Positions 16,674-26,246 of a stretch of 64,000 nucleotides of DNA are shown here, in pieces. Under the pieces are notes generated by a model. The model ran no database searches. It had not been told where the DNA came from and saw nothing but the letters and a program-made list of their open reading frames with translations. Positions within the stretch are counted from its first letter, which is position 1; every line of letters starts with the position of its first letter. The translations under genes and the position numbers were made by a program. Source of the stretch: Cellulomonas dongxiuzhuiae (GTDB lineage Bacteria; Actinomycetota; Actinomycetes; Actinomycetales; Cellulomonadaceae); assembly GCF_018623035.1 (NCBI RefSeq), contig NZ_CP076023.1, forward strand, positions 3,100,001 through 3,164,000, written 5' to 3'.

Positions 16674-16810
16674 CGGGTGCTCGGCCTACCGAGGAACCGG
16701 ACCCGTGTCCTGCGTTCGGCGTCACGCCGTTGTGCCGCCGACGCAAGGTCTACCTCACATCCGGACGTGACGTCAACCACACGCCAACCCGCGACACACA
16801 CCGCGACACC

Positions 16811-17854
16811 TCAGGGGACGACGACGGTCATCCCGGCCGTGGCGGCCGACGGCAACGAGGCGAGCGCCGCCGGTGCGTCGCCGAGACCGATCGTGCGCCC
16901 GACCAGCGTCGAGGGCACGAGGCGGCCGCGAGCGATCGCCGCGAGCATCGCCGGGTACTCGTGCGCCGCCATCCCGTGGCTGCCGTGCACGGACAGCTCC
17001 CACGCGAGGACACGGTCCATGGGCAGCGCCGTGCGGGCGTCGTCGCCCAGCAGCAGCCCGACCTGCACGTGGCGCCCGCGGCGGCGCAGCGCGAGGACGC
17101 CGGTCAGCGCGGTGCCCGCGCTGCCCAGCGCGTCGAGCGTGGCGTGCGCACCTCCCCCGGTGGCCTCGACGAGCCGCTCCGCGAGCCGCTCAGGGTTGTC
17201 ATCGCCCGGGGCGATCGTCACGTGGGCGCCCGCGGCCCGGGCCGCGGCACGGGCTGCAGGCGACGGGTCCACCGCGACGACGCGGGCCCCGGCCGCGACG
17301 GCGACCATGACCGCCGACAGGCCGACCCCGCCGCAGCCGAGCACGACGACCTCGTGGCCGGCACGGACCGCCGCGTGCACGGTGACCGCGCGGTACGCGG
17401 TCGCGAACCGGCAGCCGAGCGCCGCCGCGGCGACGGGCGTCATCCCGTCGGGGACCCGCACGAGGTTGGTGTCCGCGTGGTCGAGCGCGACGAGCTCGGC
17501 GAACGATCCCCACTGCGTGAAGCCCGGCTGGGTCTGGTGCGGGCACACCTGCTGGTCCCCGCCGCGGCACGTCGCGCAGGTGCCGCACGCCATGACGAAG
17601 GGCACGGTGACGAGGTCGCCGACCGTCCACGCGTGCACGTCCGGTCCCACCTCGACGACCGTGCCCGCGAGCTCGTGCCCGGGGACGTGCGGCAGCGTCA
17701 CGCCGTCGTCGTGCCCCTGCCACGCGTGCCAGTCGCTGCGGCACACGCCGGTGGCGCCGACGCGCACGACGACGCCGTCGGGCGGGCACGAGGGCTCCGC
17801 GACTTCGCGGACCTCCGGGAGGACACCGAACTGCTCGATCACCAGCGCGCGCAC
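16811..17854 (-). CDS. Zinc-dependent alcohol dehydrogenase (MDR family)
   Basis: The 347-residue product is a medium-chain dehydrogenase. GVCRSDWHAWQG holds the first zinc-ligand Cys, PHVPGHELAGTVVEVG the GHE block, and CGTCATCRGGDQQVC the four Cys of the structural zinc site. VVVLGCGGVGLSAVMVA is the Rossmann loop and VVAVD ends in the acidic residue that favours NAD(H). It should oxidise an alcohol or reduce an aldehyde. Similar sequences are annotated as alcohol dehydrogenases of the zinc type in soil actinobacteria. The preceding genes on this strand are not close enough to prove an operon. Confidence 0.93.
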   Translation of the reverse strand: MRALVIEQFGVLPEVREVAEPSCPPDGVVVRVGATGVCRSDWHAWQGHDDGVTLPHVPGHELAGTVVEVGPDVHAWTVGDLVTVPFVMACGTCATCRGGDQQVCPHQTQPGFTQWGSFAELVALDHADTNLVRVPDGMTPVAAAALGCRFATAYRAVTVHAAVRAGHEVVVLGCGGVGLSAVMVAVAAGARVVAVDPSPAARAAARAAGAHVTIAPGDDNPERLAERLVEATGGGAHATLDALGSAGTALTGVLALRRRGRHVQVGLLLGDDARTALPMDRVLAWELSVHGSHGMAAHEYPAMLAAIARGRLVPSTLVGRTIGLGDAPAALASLPSAATAGMTVVVP

Positions 17855-17908
17855 CCGACGATCCTCCCGCGGGGAGGGCGGGCGCGGCGCACCGGCGCGC
17901 GGACCGCG

Positions 17909-18661
17909 TCAGTCGGAGGGCTCCAGGTGGCGGCGCGGTACGCCGACCCGGTCCGCCGCGGGCGTCATCGCGGGCGCGAGCCGGGTCAGCGCGCCCACGC
18001 GCCCGACCCCGTAGCGCAGCCGGCGCGCCGCGGCGTCGCCGAGCGCCGTGCGGACCCCGCCCACCCACAGGCGCGGCCACCCGCGGGCAGCCGCCGCACC
18101 CTCAGCTGTGAGCAGCAGGACGGTGGCCACGCCGCGCCGGCGGTGCGCGGGCGCGACGTAGATCTCGCGGAGCTCACCGGTCACCGCACGCCACCGCACG
18201 GCACCGACCTGGGGCGCCGACGCCAGCCGCAGCCGCGCGGCGTCCGCCTGGGTGACGACCGCACCCGGCTCCACGTGGGCCCCGAGGTCCTGCGCGCGCT
18301 CCGCGACGTCCGCGTGCGCGAAGGCCACCAGCTCGGCCACGACCGGGTCGGCGTCCCGCTCCACGCGCTCCACCAGCACCAGCGGCGTCGCCGCCGCGAG
18401 CCGCTCCGCCAACGGCTCGGACCGCAGAAGCTGCCAGGTGTCGGCGCGCACGGCGACCCGGGCCAGACGGTCCTGCGTCAGCGCGCGACCGGGCGGGAGC
18501 TCCGTGACGTCGACGACCGACCGGTCCGGCCGCTCGTGCGAGGCGATCGCGTGCACGACCACCGTGCCGGCGTCACCGGTGCCCTGCGCGCCGGGGCCGC
18601 CGGGCGGCAGCACCGAACGTGCCCACCACACCGGGACCCGGTCGCGGCCGGGCTCCCTCAC
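17909..18661 (-). CDS. GNAT family N-acetyltransferase, coupled to a LAVTG surface-protein gene
   Basis: This 250-residue protein has the acetyl-CoA loop in the C-terminal third: REIYVAPAHRRRGVATVLLLTAEG corresponds to the GNAT V/IxxxxRxxG/A motif. The upstream half (VVVHAIASHERPDRSVVDVTELPPG) has no motif I recognise. The GTG at 18661 overlaps the TGA of the surface-protein gene as GTGA, which suggests translational coupling; GTG 18631 is an alternative start. Acceptor substrate is unknown. The coupling might hint at envelope or protein acetylation but that is speculation. Confidence 0.75.
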   Translation of the reverse strand: MREPGRDRVPVWWARSVLPPGGPGAQGTGDAGTVVVHAIASHERPDRSVVDVTELPPGRALTQDRLARVAVRADTWQLLRSEPLAERLAAATPLVLVERVERDADPVVAELVAFAHADVAERAQDLGAHVEPGAVVTQADAARLRLASAPQVGAVRWRAVTGELREIYVAPAHRRRGVATVLLLTAEGAAAARGWPRLWVGGVRTALGDAAARRLRYGVGRVGALTRLAPAMTPAADRVGVPRRHLEPSD

Positions 18662-19941
18662 ACGCGACGCCCGGCCCGCCGGGCGGTGAGCAGGGCGCCG
18701 AGGCCGAGCGCGACGAGTGCGGCGGCGGCACCGGCCAGCCGCGCGGGGTCCGCACCGGTCACCGCCAGGGCGCCCGCCGCGGGCGCGGCGGCCACCGGCG
18801 CAGCGACGGGTGCGGGCGCGGCGGGCACCGGTGCGGCGGGCGCGGCGGGCACCGGTGCGGCCGGCGCGACGGGCACGACCGGCGCCACGGGGACGACCGG
18901 CGCCGCGACGGCACGCAGGACGACGAGGTCGCCCGTCGGCACGTCCGCCTCGGCGGTCGTGCCCACGGCGGCGGCCGTCACCGGCACGACGTCCTCCGGC
19001 AGGACGAGGCCGGACGGCACGCCCGTGACGCGCACCTGGTACGTGGCCGGCACGACCTGGCCGAAGGCGAGCCGGCCGGCCGCGTCGGACGTGGCGGTGG
19101 CGAGCAGCACGAGCCCGTCGGGCTCCGGCGCGACGCGCAGCGCCATCTCGGGCGCGGGCGCCGGCGCGGGTGCGCCCGTGCCGGCGGCGCCCCACAGCTC
19201 GGCGGTCACACCGACGACCGGCGCACCGGTCTCGTCGACGGCCACCATCTCGAGCACGCGGTACGCCCGCACGACCTCGGGGGCGAACGTGTAGCTGCAG
19301 AAGCCGAACGCGGCGTCGGTGGCCAGGCAGGGGCCGAACGTCTGCGACGCCGGACCCGCGAGCATCGCGCCCTCGGGGAGGGAGACGACGCGGGCGGTGG
19401 CCGTGAGGCTCCCGGAGAAGGTCCACGAGTCGCTCGGGAGCACGCCGTACTCGTCGAGCGTGCCGGTCTCCTCGGGCTCGGGGCCCGTGCCGACGTGGTC
19501 GAGCTCGACGACCGTGCCCGCCAGCGGCGCACCGTCCGGGCTCCACGCGCCGAACCCCAGCTTGCCCGTGCCGTAGCAGCCCTGGACCGTCGTGGCACAG
19601 TCGGCCTCGTCGGCCGGGGCCACCTCGTCGGCGGGCGGCACCTCGTCGGCGGGCGGCACCTCGTCGGCGGGCGGCACCTCGTCGGCGAGCGGCACCTCGT
19701 CGGCGAGCAGCGCGGCCGGAGCGGCCGCGGGGACGAGCTGGTCGACCTGCTCCTGCGCGGGCAGCACGATCGGGGCCTCGGGCGGCGCGACGTCCTGCGC
19801 GGCGGGCGCGTCGGTCGCCACCGCCACGGCGGGCGTGGACCCCAGCAGGGCGGCCGCACCGAGGACGACGAGGGCGGTGCCGCGACGCGCGCGGGTCACG
19901 GTGGGGGCAGCCGCGGTGGCGGCAGGACGCAGGGGACGCAC
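18658..19941 (-). CDS. Cell-wall anchored surface protein with LAVTG sorting signal
   Basis: The 427-residue precursor has a Sec-type signal peptide (RARRGTALVVLGAAALLGSTPAVAVA), an acidic tandem-repeat stalk of ADEVPP hexapeptides, a Cys-containing beta domain (DCATTVQGCYGTG through FGPCLATDAAFGFC), a second beta domain with SDAAGRLAFGQVVPATYQVRVTG typical of SpaA/prealbumin-like folds, an Ala/Pro/Val-rich wall-spanning region, and the C-terminal sequence ALAVTGAD, a hydrophobic helix and RRAGRR. LAXTG is the class E sortase (SrtE) recognition sequence of actinobacteria. GTG 19941 is preferred because AAGAGG lies 6 nt before it; the frame is open farther upstream to 20019. Ligand unknown. 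Confidence 0.8.
   Translation of the reverse strand: MRPLRPAATAAAPTVTRARRGTALVVLGAAALLGSTPAVAVATDAPAAQDVAPPEAPIVLPAQEQVDQLVPAAAPAALLADEVPLADEVPPADEVPPADEVPPADEVAPADEADCATTVQGCYGTGKLGFGAWSPDGAPLAGTVVELDHVGTGPEPEETGTLDEYGVLPSDSWTFSGSLTATARVVSLPEGAMLAGPASQTFGPCLATDAAFGFCSYTFAPEVVRAYRVLEMVAVDETGAPVVGVTAELWGAAGTGAPAPAPAPEMALRVAPEPDGLVLLATATSDAAGRLAFGQVVPATYQVRVTGVPSGLVLPEDVVPVTAAAVGTTAEADVPTGDLVVLRAVAAPVVPVAPVVPVAPAAPVPAAPAAPVPAAPAPVAAPVAAAPAAGALAVTGADPARLAGAAAALVALGLGALLTARRAGRRV
19606..19710 (-). repeat. 18-bp tandem repeat encoding ADEVPP units
   Basis: About five to six copies of an 18-bp unit (consensus on the plus strand GTCGGCGGGCGGCACCTC) encode repeated ADEVPP/ADEVAP/ADEVPL hexapeptides. 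The three central copies are identical, so copy number is probably unstable. Confidence 0.85.
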
Positions 19942-20182
19942 AGGGGACCTCTTGGCTTCGGGGACCCGACCGCGGCAGGGTCGTACGGGACGGCAGCGGG
20001 GTGCGCTGCACCTGATCATGCGTGCAGGTGGCAGCCGGGCCGTCGCCCCGCACCGCCCGTTCGCCCGTCAGAGGGCGCACGTCACCCGTCCGCGCCCGGG
20101 TGCCGGCCGGGACCGGCACGAACCGGGCACGCCGGTGCCGCGCCACGGGGGCGCCGCACCGGCGGCCTCGAGGCGCCCGGCG

Positions 20183-21070
<888 letters not shown>

Positions 21071-21125
21071 TCATCGGGAACGATTACATCGTGCACGTTC
21101 TAGTTGTGCGCGTCAAGATCTCCCC

Positions 21126-21131
21126 TAGACT
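21126..21131 (+). promoter_or_regulatory. -10 element of a probable leaderless promoter (OhrR-type gene)
   Basis: TAGACT stands 6 nt before GTG 21138; with TTGTGC 16 nt upstream it makes a plausible promoter. The 124-bp divergent region also contains a GAACG-N13-CGTTC inverted repeat near 21070-21092, which could be an operator. Confidence 0.5.
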
Positions 21132-21137
21132 GGGCTC

Positions 21138-21626
21138 GTGGACGACGACCTGCGGCCCGACGACGCGCCGACCCGTGACGACATCTCGCTCGCGTCGATG
21201 CTGTGCTTCGACCTCTACTCCGCGTCGCGCGCCATGACGTCGGTGTACCGCGGGCTGCTGGACCCCGTCGGCCTCACGTACCCGCAGTACCTCGTGCTCG
21301 TGGTCCTGTGGACGCGCGGGGAGCAGACCGTGCGCCAGGTCATCGACGTGCTGCACCTCGACTACGGGACCGTGTCGCCGCTGCTCAAGCGGCTCGAGGC
21401 GCGCGGGCTCCTCGAGCGCCGCCGCCGCGCCGACGACGAGCGCTCGGTCACGGTCGCCCTCACCGACGAGGGGCGCGCGCTGCGCGCGCAGGTGGCGCAC
21501 GTGCCCGGGCGCATCGCCGCGGCTTTCGGCCTCGACGCCGACGAGCTCGCCGAGCTCACGCGCCTGCTCGCCACCGTGACCCGCACGGCCCCCGCGCACG
21601 CGTCCGGCCCGCCGCCCGCCGCCTGA
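21138..21626 (+). CDS. OhrR-type MarR family regulator with sensor cysteine
   Basis: The 162-residue protein has [19 protein letters not shown] at residues 20-38, closely matching the LCFALYSAxR segment of OhrR proteins, whose Cys (here Cys23) is oxidised by organic hydroperoxides to relieve repression. The segment [11 protein letters not shown], the HTH ([23 protein letters not shown]) and the wing ([19 protein letters not shown]) are complete. No ohr gene is adjacent; the divergent haloperoxidase-like hydrolase is the likely target. GTG 21138 appears leaderless. Confidence 0.88.
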   Translation: MDDDLRPDDAPTRDDISLASMLCFDLYSASRAMTSVYRGLLDPVGLTYPQYLVLVVLWTRGEQTVRQVIDVLHLDYGTVSPLLKRLEARGLLERRRRADDERSVTVALTDEGRALRAQVAHVPGRIAAAFGLDADELAELTRLLATVTRTAPAHASGPPPAA

Positions 21627-21650
21627 CGCCGACGCCCGGGGACCGGCCGG

Positions 21651-21824
21651 TCACTGCCCCGGGCGGTCCTCCTGCCAACGGCCGACCTTCACCGCCGCAC
21701 CCGCGAGCACGTCCAGCGCGTCGGGCAGCGGCAGGTCGACGACGGGACCGCCCGGCACCGGGCGCACCGCGATGCCCACGGCGACGTCCGGGTCCTGCGA
21801 GGTCGGCACGCCCTCGCTGCTCAC
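21651..21824 (-). CDS. Small hypothetical protein
   Basis: The 57-residue frame from GTG 21824 reads DPDVAVGIAVRPVPGGPVVDLPLPDALDVLAGAAVKVGRWQEDR in its conserved-looking part (split here only for context), with coding-like third-position GC. It is soluble and has no motif I can name. It converges on the OhrR-type gene and diverges from the ATP-grasp gene. The start is uncertain; an upstream extension would overlap the divergent promoter. Existence is likely but not proven. Confidence 0.45.
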   Translation of the reverse strand: MSSEGVPTSQDPDVAVGIAVRPVPGGPVVDLPLPDALDVLAGAAVKVGRWQEDRPGQ

Positions 21825-21870
21825 CCGCGCGACCCTGGCGGCGCACGCGCGCACCTGGCCCGACCCCACG

Positions 21871-21876
21871 TAAGGT
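21871..21876 (+). promoter_or_regulatory. -10 element of a probable leaderless promoter (ATP-grasp gene)
   Basis: TAAGGT ends 7 nt before GTG 21884, too close to allow a leader with a ribosome-binding site. Confidence 0.5.
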
Positions 21877-21883
21877 CCCGCAG

Positions 21884-23158
21884 GTGAGCACCACGTCTGC
21901 ACGACCGGGCGCCCGGGTGGGCGTCGTCGTCACCGACGCGTACCCCGCCGAGGACCCCGACCACGACACCGCACCCCTCGTCGCGGCGCTGCGCGCGCAG
22001 GGGATCGACGCGGGCGCCGCCGTGTGGCACGACGCGGGCGTCGACTGGGCCGCGTACGACCTGCTCGTGCTGCGCAGCCCGTGGGACTACCCGGAACGGC
22101 TGGCGGAGTTCCTGGCCTGGCTCGACCGCGCCGAGAGCGTGACACGCGTGCTCAACCCGCCCGCGCTGGTGCGCTGGAACCTCGACAAGCGGTACCTCGC
22201 GCAGCTCGCCGACCTGGGCGTCGGCGTCGTGCCGACCGCGTACCGGACGTCGCTCGACGACGTGCGCGCCGACCTCGCGGCCGCGGCACCCGGAGCACGC
22301 GTGGTGCTCAAGCCCGCGGTCTCGGCGGGCGCGCGCGACACGGGGCTGTTCGGTGCCGACGACCCCGGTGCGCTCGACCTGGCGGCACGGATCCTCGACG
22401 GCGGCCGCGTCGTCATGGTGCAGCCCGAGGTGCCCGAGCTGTCGGCGGGCCGCGAGAAGGCGCTGTACGTGGTCGACGGCCGGCTCACGCACGCGATCTC
22501 CAAGGGCGCGCTCCTCGCACCCGGCGGCGGGTTCCTCGGCGGCGTCTACGCCGAGCACCCGGTGCCGGTGGACGTCACCGCGGACGAGGCTGCCTTCGCG
22601 CAGCGCGTCGTCGCGGCCGTGGGTGAGGCGACCGGGCTGGGCGTCCCGCTGTACGCGCGCGTCGACACGGTCGACTCGGCCGACCACGGCCTGGTGCTGC
22701 TGGAGGCCGAGCTGTTCGAGCCCGCGCTCAACCTGCACGTCGCCCCCGAGGCGACCGGCGCCCTCGTGGCGGCCGTGCGGGCCAGGCTCGTCGACGGGGG
22801 GACCGGCGGTGGGCCCGCGCCGGGCGGGCGGGGCGACGGCACGACCTGGTCCCAGCGCTGGGAGCGCACGCGGGCGCAGATCGACCTGCTGCCGCGCCCC
22901 GTGCGGCTCGTCGCCGTGTCCGTCGTCGGCGGGACGGTGCTCCTCACCGGCGTCGCGATGCTCGTGCTGCCGGGACCGGGGATCCTCGCGATCCTGGCGG
23001 GGCTCGCACTGCTCGCCACCGAGTTCGCGTGGGCGCGGCGCTGGCTCGACCGGGCACGCGCCGCAGGCCGGCAGGGCGTCGACAAGGGGCGCGAGGTCTG
23101 GGGGCGGCGACGCCCCGCGAGCGGACCGACGACGCAGGGCGACCCGCCCGCAGCCTGA
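21884..23158 (+). CDS. ATP-grasp ligase-like domain fused to a PGPGW transmembrane domain
   Basis: The 424-residue protein has two parts. Residues about 1-295 are an ATP-grasp/RimK-like module: YDLLVLRSPWDYPERLAEF, NPPALVRWNLDKRYLAQL, RVVLKPAVSAGARDTGLF (ATP-binding Lys), VMVQPEVPEL and LLEAELFEPALNLH (metal-binding E and N). Residues about 320-424 carry SQRWERTRAQIDLLPRPVRLV, a hydrophobic helix pair and VLPGPGILAILAGLALL followed by EFAWARRWLDRA, matching the PGPGW small membrane protein family (TIGR02611 type). A Gly-rich linker joins them. The fusion would tether a ligase to the membrane; substrate unknown. Confidence 0.8.
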   Translation: MSTTSARPGARVGVVVTDAYPAEDPDHDTAPLVAALRAQGIDAGAAVWHDAGVDWAAYDLLVLRSPWDYPERLAEFLAWLDRAESVTRVLNPPALVRWNLDKRYLAQLADLGVGVVPTAYRTSLDDVRADLAAAAPGARVVLKPAVSAGARDTGLFGADDPGALDLAARILDGGRVVMVQPEVPELSAGREKALYVVDGRLTHAISKGALLAPGGGFLGGVYAEHPVPVDVTADEAAFAQRVVAAVGEATGLGVPLYARVDTVDSADHGLVLLEAELFEPALNLHVAPEATGALVAAVRARLVDGGTGGGPAPGGRGDGTTWSQRWERTRAQIDLLPRPVRLVAVSVVGGTVLLTGVAMLVLPGPGILAILAGLALLATEFAWARRWLDRARAAGRQGVDKGREVWGRRRPASGPTTQGDPPAA

Positions 23159-23198
23159 GGTTCCCGCGCCCGTGCCGGGGTCTCCCCCGCCGCGGCGG

Positions 23199-23915
23199 CT
23201 ACGCCGTCTCGGGCCCCGAGGCCCCTCGGCTCGACGAGCCGGCACCGGTCCGCCCTGCCACGCCGCACTCGTAGGCGATGATCACGGCCTGCACGCGGTC
23301 CCGGGCGCCCAGCTTGGCGAAGACGTTGCCGACGTGGGTCTTGACGGTCGTCTCGGAGACGAACAGCTCGCCCGCGATCTCGGAGTTCGACGCACCGCCC
23401 GCGACGAGGCGCAGCACGTCGAGCTCGCGCGGCGTCAGGATGCGCAGGCGCGGGTGGGGCCCGTCCGCGTCCGTGACGTCGACCGTGAGCGGCAGGTGGC
23501 CCGCGAAGAGGTCGAGCATGCGGCGCAGCACGCGCGGCGCGACCACCGACGTGCCGGCGGCGACGGTCCGGATCGCGTCGACGAGCTCGTCGGGGCGGGC
23601 GGACTTCAGCAGGAACCCGCTCGCACCGGCGCGCAGCGCCGCGAACGCGAGGTCGTCGACGTCGAACGTCGTGAGCACCAGCACGCGTGACGCGGGGTGG
23701 TCCGCGACGATGTGCCGGGTCGCCTCGATGCCGTCCATGCCGGGCATGCGGATGTCCATGAGGACGACGTCGGGGGCGAGCGCGGCGACCTGGTCGAGGG
23801 CGACCCGCCCGTCCGCGGCCTCGCCGACGACCTCGAGGTCCGGCGCGGACTCGATGACCATGCGGAAGCCGACGCGCAGCAGGGACTGGTCGTCCACCAG
23901 CAGCACGGTCGTCAT
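23199..23915 (-). CDS. NarL/LuxR-type response regulator
   Basis: This 238-residue protein has a receiver domain with DDQ near the N terminus, phosphoacceptor Asp54 in VVLMDIRMPGMDG and FLLKSARPDEL carrying the conserved Lys, then a LuxR-type HTH from LTPRELDVLRLVAGG to VSETTVKTHVGNVFAKL. It is the last gene of a five-gene operon and overlaps the kinase stop codon (TGATG). ATG 23915 is preferred over the adjacent ATG 23918 because AGGAGG is then 6 nt away. It likely regulates the ABC exporter genes upstream in the operon and others. Confidence 0.95.
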   Translation of the reverse strand: MTTVLLVDDQSLLRVGFRMVIESAPDLEVVGEAADGRVALDQVAALAPDVVLMDIRMPGMDGIEATRHIVADHPASRVLVLTTFDVDDLAFAALRAGASGFLLKSARPDELVDAIRTVAAGTSVVAPRVLRRMLDLFAGHLPLTVDVTDADGPHPRLRILTPRELDVLRLVAGGASNSEIAGELFVSETTVKTHVGNVFAKLGARDRVQAVIIAYECGVAGRTGAGSSSRGASGPETA

Positions 23916-25390
23916 CATGAACCTCCTGCGTCGTCGGCCCACGGCAGCACCGCGTGCACCTGCCACCCACCGTCGGGGCGGGGTCCCGCCTCGACGTGCC
24001 CTCCGAGGAGCGCGGCACGCTCGCGCATGCCGACGATCCCCCGCCCGGTGCCGGGCCCGTCGCCGGCCCGGGCACCGCCCCCGTCGACGACGTCGACCTC
24101 GACGGTCGTCGGCGTGCGGCGCACCGCGACCTCCACCGACGACGCGCCCGGTGCGTGCCGCAGCACGTTCGTCAGCGCTTCGCCGAGGATCCGCAGGACC
24201 GCCAGGCGCACCGACGTGTCGTCCGGCAGCGCGGTGTCCAGGCCCGTCGCGGTCACGGCCAGCCCGGCCGTGCCGAAGCGCTCGACGACGGTGGACAGGT
24301 CGACCTCCGTGGGCGTCACCCGGTCGTCGCCGCCCGACGGGGGGCCGAGCGCCCCGAGGACGCGCTGCATGTCGGCGAGCGCGGACCGACCGGTGTCGGC
24401 GACCTGCCGCACGGCGGCCCGCGACCGGTCGGGTGCGCGCTCGAACGCGGCGTCCGCTCCGTCGGCGAGCGCGATCATCACCGTCAGGCTGTGCGCGACG
24501 ACGTCGTGCATCTCGCGGGCGATGTGGGCGCGCTCGGCGGCGCGCGCCAGCGCCGCGCTGTCGTCCCGCTCCCGAGCCAGGGCGCGGTAGCGCTCGACCA
24601 GGTCGGCCGCGTGCAGGCGGCGGGACCGTGCCGCCGACCCGACGGCGACCCCGAGCAGCAGCAGCGCGACGAGCAGCAGGACCGAGCCCATGCGTCGGCC
24701 GGGCGAGAACAGCGGCTCGTCGCGGTACTGCACCCACTCGGACGGTTGAGACGTGTTCGCGCCGGACCAGGCGATGATCTCGATGAGGCCGAGGTCCTGC
24801 CAGCGCCACAGCGCGAGCGTCACGACCGTCAGGACCGCACCGAACACCACCCAGGTCGTGGTGGTGCCGCGGGCGGCCGCGACGCTGTACAACGCACAGG
24901 CCAGGCAGGCCCCGAGGACGCCGATGACCCCCGCCACGTGCAGCGACAGGAGCGTCGCGGCGGTGAGCAGGACCGTCACGGTGAGCGGCCGCGCCCGCCG
25001 CAGCAGCAGCAGGCCCGCGCCGACGCCGGTCCCGACGAGCCACGTCGTCGTCACCCGCTCCGTGACCCCTGCGTCGCGCGGGTACAGACCGATGGCGATG
25101 GCGCCGTTCGCCGTCTCCCAGATGAAGCCCGACCCGACGACGCCGACCAGCGCGATGACGACGGCCACCGTGACGTCCATGACCCAGGGCCGCGCGGTGA
25201 CGAGGCGGGCGACCGGGCTCGCGCCACGCACGTGCTCCTCGGTGAGCGGCGGCTCGTCGGCGCGGGGCACCCGCACGAGGGCAGCACGTCGGATCACCGG
25301 GCCACTCTCCCACCCCGGCCCGTCGGGGCGGGTCGCCTCCCGGGCGGCGGGTGCCACCGCCCGCGAGGGGGACGGCTCAGCGGACGTCAT
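23915..25390 (-). CDS. Membrane sensor histidine kinase, NarL-system (HisKA_3) type
   Basis: The 491-residue kinase begins with about 75 hydrophilic residues, then about six membrane segments with one longer extracytoplasmic loop (SGANTSQPSEWVQYRDEP), a short coiled region, the HisKA_3 phosphoacceptor AREMHDVVAHSLTVM (His295) and an HATPase domain with EALTNVLRHA (N box) and GTGRGIVGMRERAALLGG (G box). It pairs with the LuxR-type regulator. ATG 25390 overlaps the permease gene by 14 nt. Such kinases next to ABC exporters often sense antimicrobial peptides or cell-envelope stress, here an inference. Confidence 0.94.
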   Translation of the reverse strand: MTSAEPSPSRAVAPAAREATRPDGPGWESGPVIRRAALVRVPRADEPPLTEEHVRGASPVARLVTARPWVMDVTVAVVIALVGVVGSGFIWETANGAIAIGLYPRDAGVTERVTTTWLVGTGVGAGLLLLRRARPLTVTVLLTAATLLSLHVAGVIGVLGACLACALYSVAAARGTTTTWVVFGAVLTVVTLALWRWQDLGLIEIIAWSGANTSQPSEWVQYRDEPLFSPGRRMGSVLLLVALLLLGVAVGSAARSRRLHAADLVERYRALARERDDSAALARAAERAHIAREMHDVVAHSLTVMIALADGADAAFERAPDRSRAAVRQVADTGRSALADMQRVLGALGPPSGGDDRVTPTEVDLSTVVERFGTAGLAVTATGLDTALPDDTSVRLAVLRILGEALTNVLRHAPGASSVEVAVRRTPTTVEVDVVDGGGARAGDGPGTGRGIVGMRERAALLGGHVEAGPRPDGGWQVHAVLPWADDAGGS

Positions 25391-26246
25391 GGCGTCGCAG
25401 CCGGTACGCCGCGGCGGCAAGCACCACGACCATCCACCCGCCGACGACCGCGCCGCCGCCCCCCACGCCGAGCTGGAGCCCCTGCGTGGCGGCGTCGGCC
25501 GCTGCGACGGCGGCGTCGTCCTCGAGCAGCCGGCGGCCGGCCGAGGGCAGGAACGCGCGCACCGTGTCGGTCACCCGGCCCGGGACGCCCTGCAGGAAGA
25601 AGTCGAGGAGGAAGACGAGCACGACGCCCGTGACGATCGCGTCCGCCGGGCGTCGCAGGAGCGCCCCGAGGCCGAGCCCCAGCAGGGCGAGCGCGGCCCC
25701 GACCACGACGAAGCACACGAGCACGCGGGTGGTGCCGGGGACGGTCAGGTCCAGCGCGGGCGCCTCGCCCGCGCGCGGCCCGATGGTCGCCAGGTACGAC
25801 GCGCCGAGCGCCAGCGTCGCGGTGACGGCGGCCGCGACGGTCGTGACGACGACCTGCGCGCCCAGCACGGGCAGCCGGCGCGGCACGGCCGTGAACGTCA
25901 CGCGTGCGGTCCCCGTCGTGTGCTCCGACGTCCCGACGGTGGCCCCGAGGACGAGGAACCCGAGCTGCGCGAACAGGAACCCGGACACCACGACCCAGGA
26001 GCCGGAGCGCCCGTCGGCGGTCCGCACGAAGATGCCCAGCCCGTACGCCGTGAGAGCGGCCGCGGCGATCGTCCCCAGCGCGAGCCAGGAGTTCGACGCC
26101 ACGCTCGTCAGCTTGGTCCACTCGGCGGCGAGCACGCGCGGGAACGTCACGCCGTGCCGGGCGGGCGCCCCGCGCGACGCACGTGCCGTCGCGCGGGGGC
26201 GCGGGGTGGGCGTCGTCACCGTGCCCGTCGTCACCATGCCCGTCAT
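25377..26246 (-). CDS. ABC-2 type permease (second copy)
   Basis: This 289-residue protein has six predicted membrane helices. RVLAAEWTKLTSVASNSWLAL is the hallmark N-terminal motif of ABC-2 permeases of the bacitracin/lantibiotic-immunity type, and GTSEHTTGTARVTFTAVPRR corresponds to the conserved E-R-T block. It is paralogous to the adjacent permease (AAEWTKLTS in both; TTGTARVTF versus RTGAFRTTF). Its ATG overlaps the stop of the first permease by one base (TGATG). The two permeases probably form a heterodimer served by the ATPase encoded first in the operon. Confidence 0.9.
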   Translation of the reverse strand: MTGMVTTGTVTTPTPRPRATARASRGAPARHGVTFPRVLAAEWTKLTSVASNSWLALGTIAAAALTAYGLGIFVRTADGRSGSWVVVSGFLFAQLGFLVLGATVGTSEHTTGTARVTFTAVPRRLPVLGAQVVVTTVAAAVTATLALGASYLATIGPRAGEAPALDLTVPGTTRVLVCFVVVGAALALLGLGLGALLRRPADAIVTGVVLVFLLDFFLQGVPGRVTDTVRAFLPSAGRRLLEDDAAVAAADAATQGLQLGVGGGGAVVGGWMVVVLAAAAYRLRRHDVR

